This document shows, one piece after another, positions 1-4,287 of a stretch of DNA of 5,556 bases; positions within the stretch are counted from its first letter, which is position 1, and the number at the start of each line of letters is the position of its first letter. A program made the translations under genes and the position numbers. Origin of the DNA: Promethearchaeia archaeon (GTDB taxonomy: Archaea > Asgardarchaeota > Lokiarchaeia > Sigyniarchaeales > SOKP01); assembly GCA_029856445.1 (NCBI GenBank), contig JAHQWY010000253.1, positions 1 to 5,556 on the forward strand. Direction: 5' to 3'. Below the pieces are notes generated by a model, which did not search any database, was not told the DNA's origin, and was given only the letters and a program-made list of their open reading frames with translations.

Positions 1-68
1 CCAATCTCTTTAATGTAGACATAAACAAAAGTATTGATTAAATTTTCAACAATTTTTCTTGGAATCAT
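1..68 (-). CDS. N-terminal fragment of an unidentified protein, runs off the left edge
   Basis: Reading the minus strand from an ATG at 68, 22 codons stay open to the window edge: M-I-P-R-K-I-V-E-N-L-I-N-T-F-V-Y-V-Y-I-K-E-I, with the next codon cut. An AGAGGGT ribosome site lies 10 nt upstream, which supports this start. The gene lies 75 nt downstream of the RHH regulator on the same strand, with no clear T-run between them, so the two may share a transcript. The visible residues look like an amphipathic helix or strand start. They are too few to assign a family. Confidence 0.5.
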   Translation of the reverse strand, partial: MIPRKIVENLINTFVYVYIKEI

Positions 69-78
69 TTTTTTATTT

Positions 79-85
79 ACCCTCT
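79..85 (-). promoter_or_regulatory. Shine-Dalgarno site of the left-edge gene
   Basis: The minus strand reads AGAGGGT, followed by a 10-nt spacer and ATG at 68. It is the main reason to accept the left-edge fragment as a gene. Confidence 0.5.
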
Positions 86-143
86 TTTTCTTTTATTTTA
101 AATAATTGATTTTTTAAAATTGATTTTTACCTTTGTTGCTTTT

Positions 144-713
144 CTATTTAGGTTTAAATTCTAGATGAATTAAATTAGATGTTTTTTCTTCTATTTTTGT
201 AGTATATTCTAATTCGAAATATTCAGATAAAAGAAAATTATAAAATTTTGAGAAAAAATTTGAATAAACCTCATCCATATCATGTAATCCCCTAAAAATA
301 AAAGAATTATCCCGAATCTGAATGTCAATGGTATTGAACCATTTTAATCCATTTTTACCAAAAAAGTCAATTAAAAAGGCTATATATGACTTAAAGGTAT
401 CTTCATTCATTGGTTTTGCCATTGAGAATTTCATTATATCGGAAAGTAAATCGGCAAAATCTTTTGCTATAGCATCTAAAGATAAGTCGTCTAACTTGGA
501 TAGAATTTTGGAAAAGATTGATTTAGAAACCATGATCATTTCATTAGTTTGATTAAACAATTCAAGATTAAGCCATTGTTCAATTGCATCTTTTGCAACT
601 ATTCCCCGCGTTTTATTCTCCTGTTTTGCAATTAGTTCCAGTTTATCTAATATTTCTTCTGAAAGCCTAAATCCTAGAAAATTGCTTTTTTTTTTAAGAG
701 GCTTTTTAGTCAT
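144..713 (-). CDS. Ribbon-helix-helix (CopG/MetJ-type) regulator with a large C-terminal domain
   Basis: A 189-residue protein. After a Lys-rich start, residues about 12-50 look like an RHH DNA-binding unit: a short strand (FLGFRLS), a first helix (EEILDKLELIAKQEN), a turn (KTRG) and a second helix ending in IEQWLNL. RHH proteins bind DNA as dimers, the strand pair entering the major groove. Simple RHH repressors are usually much shorter, so residues about 55-189 form an additional domain of unknown role. It is partly helical, contains HDMDEVYSNFFSKFYNFLL near residues 144-162, and ends in likely beta strands. A ligand-sensing or protein-binding domain is an inference. The ATG lies about 42 nt downstream of the predicted transcription start and has no obvious ribosome site. 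The gene is divergent from the acidic mini-protein gene, whose promoter it may control. A run of ten A lies at codons 7-10. Confidence 0.8.
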   Translation of the reverse strand: MTKKPLKKKSNFLGFRLSEEILDKLELIAKQENKTRGIVAKDAIEQWLNLELFNQTNEMIMVSKSIFSKILSKLDDLSLDAIAKDFADLLSDIMKFSMAKPMNEDTFKSYIAFLIDFFGKNGLKWFNTIDIQIRDNSFIFRGLHDMDEVYSNFFSKFYNFLLSEYFELEYTTKIEEKTSNLIHLEFKPK

Positions 714-744
714 ATTTAGTCGTAGTATATTATCTTAGTAAGAC

Positions 745-761
745 TTATCTTTTTATGATAA
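745..761. repeat. Inverted repeat TTATC-N7-GATAA near the RHH gene transcription start
   Basis: Arms at 745-749 and 757-761 with a 7-nt spacer. They span the region where transcription of the RHH gene should begin, judged from its TATA box. A further perfect 8-bp palindrome, TGATATCA, lies at 766-773, between this repeat and the TATA box. Either could be an autoregulatory site, but short AT-rich palindromes arise easily by chance here. Confidence 0.3.
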
Positions 762-776
762 ACAATGATATCAAAG

Positions 777-784
777 TATATAAA
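777..784 (-). promoter_or_regulatory. TATA box of the RHH regulator gene
   Basis: The minus strand reads TTTATATA, a perfect archaeal TATA box, preceded by CCGATAAC as a possible TFB-recognition element. With the usual spacing of about 26 nt, transcription would begin near 754, leaving a leader of about 40 nt before the ATG at 713. Confidence 0.65.
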
Positions 785-802
785 GTTATCGGATCACTCA
801 TC

Positions 803-820
803 TGTTTTCAAATGAAAACA
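803..820. promoter_or_regulatory. 18-bp inverted repeat, candidate operator between divergent promoters
   Basis: TGTTTTCA and TGAAAACA are perfect 8-bp inverted arms separated by two A. The repeat directly abuts the plus-strand TATA box at 821 and so covers the position of its TFB-recognition element. It also lies 19 bp upstream of the minus-strand TATA box. A protein bound here could affect both genes. The RHH protein encoded next to it is the obvious candidate, because RHH dimers commonly bind short inverted repeats. That pairing is an inference. Confidence 0.5.
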
Positions 821-828
821 TTTAAATA
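821..828 (+). promoter_or_regulatory. TATA box of the acidic mini-protein gene
   Basis: TTTAAATA on the plus strand. Transcription would begin near 850, giving a leader of about 40 nt to the ATG at 892. It is arranged back to back with the RHH gene promoter, 36 bp apart. Confidence 0.5.
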
Positions 829-873
829 CTATGAAATTTTAATGGGACAATAATAATCACCTAATAAAATAAA

Positions 874-879
874 AGAGGA
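874..879 (+). promoter_or_regulatory. Shine-Dalgarno site of the acidic mini-protein gene
   Basis: AGAGGA lies 12 nt before the ATG at 892. The spacing is somewhat long. It supports translation of a gene that would otherwise be dismissed as low-complexity sequence. Confidence 0.45.
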
Positions 880-891
880 AAATAACAGAAA

Positions 892-1056
892 ATGAAAGTA
901 AACCCAGAAACAAAGAAGAAGAAATATGATTATGAATATGATGATTATGAAGATGAAGAAGAAGATACAGATGAGGATGAGGAGGACGATGATTGGGATG
1001 AGGATGATGAGGACGAGGAAGAAGATTTAGAAGATTATGACGATATTTATAGTTAA
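892..1056 (+). CDS. Extremely acidic 54-residue protein
   Basis: An open frame of 54 codons from ATG 892 to TAA 1054-1056. Of the 54 residues, 33 are Asp or Glu (61%), against only five Lys, four of them in the cluster KKKK at residues 8-11. The net charge is near -28. Six Tyr (12, 14, 16, 19, 49, 53) and one Trp (35) are scattered through the acidic stretch. Asp and Glu use both of their codons, so this is not a simple trinucleotide expansion. A TATA box, a plausible leader and a ribosome site precede it. No domain is recognisable and the protein is probably disordered. Possible roles are a DNA mimic, a chaperone for basic proteins, or metal binding, all speculative. The coiled-coil gene begins 54 nt downstream on the same strand without an intervening T-run, so co-transcription is likely. 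Confidence 0.65.
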   Translation: MKVNPETKKKKYDYEYDDYEDEEEDTDEDEEDDDWDEDDEDEEEDLEDYDDIYS

Positions 1057-1097
1057 TCTAAAAATCTAGTAAAGAAATAATTTTAAAAAAAATAAAA

Positions 1098-1106
1098 AGG
1101 GTTGAT
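1098..1106 (+). promoter_or_regulatory. Shine-Dalgarno site deciding the coiled-coil protein start
   Basis: AGGGTTGAT, close to the GGTGAT part of the consensus, ends 4 nt before ATG 1111. A TTG at 1102, in frame, lies inside this site and is therefore unlikely to be the start. Confidence 0.55.
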
Positions 1107-1110
1107 ATAT

Positions 1111-1767
1111 ATGGAAGAATCCAAAAATATTGAAAAATTAGCTGAAGAAAATTCGAATCTAGCGAAGATGGAAAAAGATTCAGGAAATGAAATGAAAATC
1201 TTGGCTAAACAAGTACTAAAAAGGGCTAAAGCTAGAGAGATGCTTGCTAAGAATGAAATAGATTTAGCAAAAATACGAGAGAGATTGGCTGAGAAAACTA
1301 AGAAATTAGTCGAAAGAAAAGAAAAAGTAAAAAATCTCTTAAAATTTAGAGAGGATAGTTTAAAATTAGAAAAAACTCAAGCGATCTATAATGAAAAAGT
1401 TGCAGAAATTCAAACCAAGATCGCACAGGTTCAGGAAAAGATTGCAAATGTTGAAACTGAAGTAGCCGAAGTAAAAGTAAAACTTGCTAAAAAAAAAGTT
1501 GATGAAGCTAAAGAGAGAGGGAATCTAGCAAATAAACAATTATCGTATGTAAAATTAGTAAATGCTAAGGCTCCTGATGAAAAAATTTCTAAAGCAGAGG
1601 AAACATATCTTAAAATTCAGAAAGTTTTAAATAAACTTGAAATTGATGCAATGGATATAAACAAAAATATTGTTGAAAAACAGAACAAATTGGCTGATCT
1701 TAAGAAAGAACTTTCAGAAAAATTAGCTGAACGTGAAAAAATTAGACCTTCAGAATTAAGTTCCTAA
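1111..1767 (+). CDS. Long Ala-rich heptad coiled-coil protein
   Basis: A 218-residue soluble protein made almost entirely of Lys, Glu, Ala, Leu, Ile and Val, with no Cys or Trp. From ATG 1111, Leu-Ala pairs recur at residues 10, 17, 31, 45, 52 and 59, all in one seven-residue register. A second block has a hydrophobic residue plus Ala at 97, 104, 111, 118, 125 and 139, again every seven, but shifted three residues from the first register. The helix is broken at Ala154-Pro155, followed by a second coiled-coil stretch to about residue 212. A helical hairpin or long rod is therefore likely. The regular Leu-Ala step suggests tight Ala-mediated packing. There is no signal peptide or membrane span. 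The family is not recognised. A structural or scaffold role is an inference, as is partnership with the acidic protein encoded just upstream. Confidence 0.8.
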   Translation: MEESKNIEKLAEENSNLAKMEKDSGNEMKILAKQVLKRAKAREMLAKNEIDLAKIRERLAEKTKKLVERKEKVKNLLKFREDSLKLEKTQAIYNEKVAEIQTKIAQVQEKIANVETEVAEVKVKLAKKKVDEAKERGNLANKQLSYVKLVNAKAPDEKISKAEETYLKIQKVLNKLEIDAMDINKNIVEKQNKLADLKKELSEKLAEREKIRPSELSS

Positions 1768-1798
1768 AAACTAATTTAAAAAAAAAAACACTAGGACA

Positions 1799-1807
1799 TT
1801 TTTTTTT
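1799..1807 (+). terminator. T-run terminator after the coiled-coil gene
   Basis: Nine consecutive T begin 32 nt after the stop codon, the usual form of an archaeal intrinsic terminator. Eleven A at 1778-1788 could pair with the T-run across a short loop, giving a weak A-U hairpin. Confidence 0.5.
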
Positions 1808-1832
1808 ATCTTTAATTTCAAATTATAATTAA

Positions 1833-2096
1833 ATGATTATAGGTTTCCGAAGAAGTATTGTTAATTTAATTGAAAATAAAAAGGTTGATCAAGTTCTGAT
1901 GTTAAATTCCTATATATTATTAATCTTACTTTCAATAGGGTTATTGATATCTTCTTATATTATAGGTATAATTGGAATTATTAAAGATTTTAAAAAAAAA
2001 ACTCATCAATACTTTATATTCATTATTTTCGTCTGTATTATTATGATTTTGTTAATTCCTGTTATATTTGGATTAATCCAAGATTTAAATTCATAA
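1833..2096 (+). CDS. Small two-span membrane protein of unknown function
   Basis: Up to 87 residues with two hydrophobic helices, about residues 24-50 and 60-83, joined by a short basic loop (DFKKKTHQY). That loop would favour a cytoplasmic location, with both termini outside. No family is recognised. The start is uncertain. ATG 1833 has no ribosome site. An in-frame ATG at 1899 (residue 23) is preceded by AAGGTTGATC with an 8-nt spacer, resembling the site before the coiled-coil gene. It would give a 65-residue protein starting at the first membrane helix. A TATA-like TTATAAT at 1823-1829 would place the transcript start between the two ATGs and so favours the shorter form. The gene converges with the Roadblock gene, the ends being 20 nt apart. 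Confidence 0.6.
   Translation: MIIGFRRSIVNLIENKKVDQVLMLNSYILLILLSIGLLISSYIIGIIGIIKDFKKKTHQYFIFIIFVCIIMILLIPVIFGLIQDLNS
1881..1890 (+). promoter_or_regulatory. Internal Shine-Dalgarno-like site before the alternative start at 1899
   Basis: AAGGTTGATC resembles GGTGATC with one inserted T and lies 8 nt before ATG 1899. It shares the GGTTGAT core with the site of the coiled-coil gene. It could mark the true start of the two-span membrane protein. Confidence 0.35.
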
Positions 2097-2116
2097 TTTT
2101 TATAATTTTAATAAGC

Positions 2117-2689
2117 CTATTTATGACTTTTTTGTATCTTTTCTTTTAGTTGTTCGATTTCATTCTCCCTTTTTTCTATTTCATAGTTTAAGTTTTCGCA
2201 TTCAAGATCTAAATCATCTAATTTCTTAGTAATATCTTTTATATCACCTTCAATTGTTCCCTCATCAATTTCTTTTATTTCATTGCGTGATTTTTCTATA
2301 ATATCTTTTTTTTCGTTTAGCAATTCTTTAAAGTGTTTGATTTCTTCTTCTTTTGCGATTATCTCGTGTAATATCAGTTCTCCTTCATCCATATCGATTA
2401 ATTCTTCAATTCTGGTCATATATCTTCTTATTGCAGTTAATTTTAATTCTTTTTCTTCTTCTTTCTTGAAAAATAGAGCAATATTACTATCCTCTCCAAG
2501 TTTTAAAATAATAATAGACATCTCATCAGTTTCAAAAATTATTTTTTTATAATCTTCAAAATTAAAATTACAAATTTCGTAGAGTTTTCTAGAATGATTT
2601 AACACTTCTGCTAAATTTTCACCCAATTTTGGTATATTTATATCTTGTTCAAATGTAGTTTGAAAAATTGTGCCATTATTATAAAACAT
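2117..2689 (-). CDS. Roadblock/LC7-like domain protein with C-terminal coiled coil
   Basis: From the first ATG (2689) the protein has 190 residues. Residues about 1-98 follow the Roadblock/LC7 plan: strand pair around the turn YNNG, a long helix (about 20-40), strands KKIIFETDEM, SIIILKLG and NIALFFKKE, then a helix (LTAIRRYMTRIEEL). Residues about 100-190 are a charged coiled coil. Roadblock proteins dimerise and act with small GTPases, including MglA/MglB and the Ragulator/Rag systems, and are numerous in Asgard archaea. The fold should begin with a helix and the first strand. These are found upstream of the ATG, where the frame stays open to codon GAG at 2752 and encodes FKNVKRIKAALPEVKHVV before the Met. 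No ATG, GTG or TTG occurs there, but an AUC at 2749 lies 6 nt after a strong ribosome site. The gene directly follows the transporter gene and is probably coupled to it. Confidence 0.7.
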   Translation of the reverse strand: MFYNNGTIFQTTFEQDINIPKLGENLAEVLNHSRKLYEICNFNFEDYKKIIFETDEMSIIILKLGEDSNIALFFKKEEEKELKLTAIRRYMTRIEELIDMDEGELILHEIIAKEEEIKHFKELLNEKKDIIEKSRNEIKEIDEGTIEGDIKDITKKLDDLDLECENLNYEIEKRENEIEQLKEKIQKSHK

Positions 2690-2755
2690 AACAACATGTT
2701 TAACTTCAGGTAATGCCGCTTTTATTCGTTTTACATTTTTGAATACGATCTCTTA

Positions 2756-2763
2756 ATCACCTT
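2756..2763 (-). promoter_or_regulatory. Shine-Dalgarno site overlapping the transporter stop codon
   Basis: The minus strand reads AAGGTGAT, an excellent match to the archaeal consensus, and its TGA is the stop codon of the transporter gene. Six nt further lies AUC (2749-2747), in frame with the Roadblock protein. The nearest in-frame ATG is at 2689, too far away for this site to serve. The site therefore implies an upstream, non-AUG start and translational coupling. Confidence 0.55.
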
Positions 2764-4202
2764 ATTATGATTTCTCTTAATTTATCACTAATAACATAAA
2801 TTTGAGATTTGATCTTACTTGGTCCAAATCTATTTAAAAAATAAATTATCATTAGAATTAAAGCTATAATCCCTATAATAATAATCCCAATTTGAAAGTA
2901 AAAAATTAGAGAATAATAGAGTGAAATAATAATTAATTGATAATTTGTTGTAATAAAACCTAATTTAAAAAAGGATTTAAAGGTTATAGGACGTTTGTTT
3001 TGCTCAGCAATGTTAACTACAAGAATGTTATCACCAAGAGGTGTTAAATTATCCCCCCAATTAGCTCCAAATGCAAGACTGTAAAAGATTTGTTTTTTAT
3101 TAATCAATGAAGCCGTTTCTGTCATAGAATCCGCTACTGGGATTAAAACTTTAGTAATTGGTATATTATCAATACAACTACTTAAGTAAGCTGAAAACCA
3201 TAAAATTAAGAGAAGTTGGAAAAAAAGATTAGTTCCTCCAATATTTAGTATAAAGATTCCTATAGCCTTTGTAGCTCCTGTTTCCTCAAGACCTCCAACA
3301 ATTATAAAAATCCCTAAAAGATAAAAAATTAACTCAAAATCTATTTTACTTATAATTTCTTTTGGTTCTATTCTAGTTACAATGATCAAGATAATAGCAA
3401 TAGTTAAAGCAATTATATCTGGAGAAAGAAGCGAAGAAGGAACAATTGTGAGTAGTACCAATAAAACTATCAAAGATACTAATGACTGATATAGAAGCCT
3501 TTTATTTTGAACAACATTCCATACGTCAAATTCTTTTAATGCTTTTTGACCCTCTTCTGGTATTACTAACTCTTTTTTATAAATTAGAATGAATAATAAG
3601 AGAGTAAATAAGAAAACTATAAGAGAAATCAATCCAATATTAATGAAGAATTCTATAAATTCTATTCTTGCTGAGGTTGTGATTAAAATATTTGGAATTG
3701 AAGAAATAGAGAAAATAGTACCACCTATATTTACTAATATTGCTTGGGTAAGAATGTAGGGGGAAGGATTTATATTTAAAATCCTTGAAACTGTAATTGT
3801 AAGTGGAATTATGATGATAACTGTTAAGATATTATTCAAAATTGCTGATATAAGTACTGTGACGCAACAAAATATAATCATTAAACGTATAGGTTTCCCT
3901 TTTGAGAACTTAATGAGTTTTCCAGCAATAAATTGAAATGTACCTGCCTCATGTGAGATTTGTACAATCATCATCATTCCTATTATTAAAATTATGGAAT
4001 GTAAATTTACAAAATCATCGTCTTTTGAACTAAATATAAGATCAACAATCACTGAAAAATCTAAACCCTCAAGGAAAATTAAGACAAAATAAGTGATTAT
4101 TGCTCCCAATAAAGAAGCGATTGCTCTATTCAACTTTTCTGTTATGATAAAAATAATTACTCCAAGAAAACATGAAAGAATTATAACAACACTTAATAAC
4201 AT
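2757..4202 (-). CDS. ArsB/NhaD-superfamily (SLC13-like) ion transporter
   Basis: A 481-residue membrane protein with roughly eleven or twelve hydrophobic spans in two related halves. Family hallmarks are visible. The N-terminal ITEKLNRAIASLLGA is followed by the first-repeat core ISAILNNILTV (118-128) and NIGGTIFSISSIPN (158-171). The second-repeat core is YLSSCIDNIPIT (339-350), followed by GANWGDNLTPLGDN (379-392) and AEQNKRPITF. These fit the ArsB/NhaD/P-protein branch, which moves anions or exchanges Na+ for H+. The substrate cannot be told. The first-repeat motif normally reads LDN but is LNN here (Asn123), and the usual GDPPN is SSIPN; Asp345 of the second repeat is kept. The start at ATG 4202 fits the family N-terminus, though no clear ribosome site is present. 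It lies 85 bp after the hydrolase gene, with its own TATA-like box, and ends within the ribosome site of the Roadblock gene. Confidence 0.88.
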   Translation of the reverse strand: MLLSVVIILSCFLGVIIFIITEKLNRAIASLLGAIITYFVLIFLEGLDFSVIVDLIFSSKDDDFVNLHSIILIIGMMMIVQISHEAGTFQFIAGKLIKFSKGKPIRLMIIFCCVTVLISAILNNILTVIIIIPLTITVSRILNINPSPYILTQAILVNIGGTIFSISSIPNILITTSARIEFIEFFINIGLISLIVFLFTLLLFILIYKKELVIPEEGQKALKEFDVWNVVQNKRLLYQSLVSLIVLLVLLTIVPSSLLSPDIIALTIAIILIIVTRIEPKEIISKIDFELIFYLLGIFIIVGGLEETGATKAIGIFILNIGGTNLFFQLLLILWFSAYLSSCIDNIPITKVLIPVADSMTETASLINKKQIFYSLAFGANWGDNLTPLGDNILVVNIAEQNKRPITFKSFFKLGFITTNYQLIIISLYYSLIFYFQIGIIIIGIIALILMIIYFLNRFGPSKIKSQIYVISDKLREIIIR

Positions 4203-4268
4203 TTTTTTTAATACTCTTATCTAAAGTTCTGTTAATTTAGAATGATAATTAAAATTAAATTAAATATT

Positions 4269-4276
4269 ATTTATAT
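4269..4276 (-). promoter_or_regulatory. TATA-like box upstream of the transporter gene
   Basis: The minus strand reads ATATAAAT within the 85-bp gap after the hydrolase gene. Transcription would begin near 4246, leaving a leader of about 40 nt, similar to the leaders predicted for the other genes here. The gap is so AT-rich that a chance match is possible. Confidence 0.4.
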
Positions 4277-4287
4277 TTTAGATTGTT

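Noticed and set aside
104..128. Direct repeat AATTGATTTTT, two copies 14 nt apart
   Set aside because: Only two short AT-rich copies in a small intergenic gap. No evidence for a CRISPR, attachment site or mobile element.
322..552. Plus-strand open frame of 76 codons
   Set aside because: It lies wholly inside the RHH gene on the opposite strand and has neither ribosome site nor recognisable protein features. It is a shadow frame.
1102..1110. TTG start giving three extra residues on the coiled-coil protein
   Set aside because: The TTG sits inside the Shine-Dalgarno sequence that serves the ATG at 1111.
2096..2116. Bidirectional terminator between the convergent genes
   Set aside because: Only T-runs of four or five bases and no stable stem. 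AT-rich sequence alone does not support a confident call.
2283..2552. Plus-strand open frame of 89 codons rich in Ser, Ile and Phe
   Set aside because: It is antisense to the Lys/Glu-rich coiled coil of the Roadblock protein. Ser- and Phe-rich composition is the expected reverse reading of Glu and Lys codons.
2758..2760. GTG as start of the Roadblock protein
   Set aside because: It is out of frame with the Roadblock frame and reaches a stop codon after nine codons.
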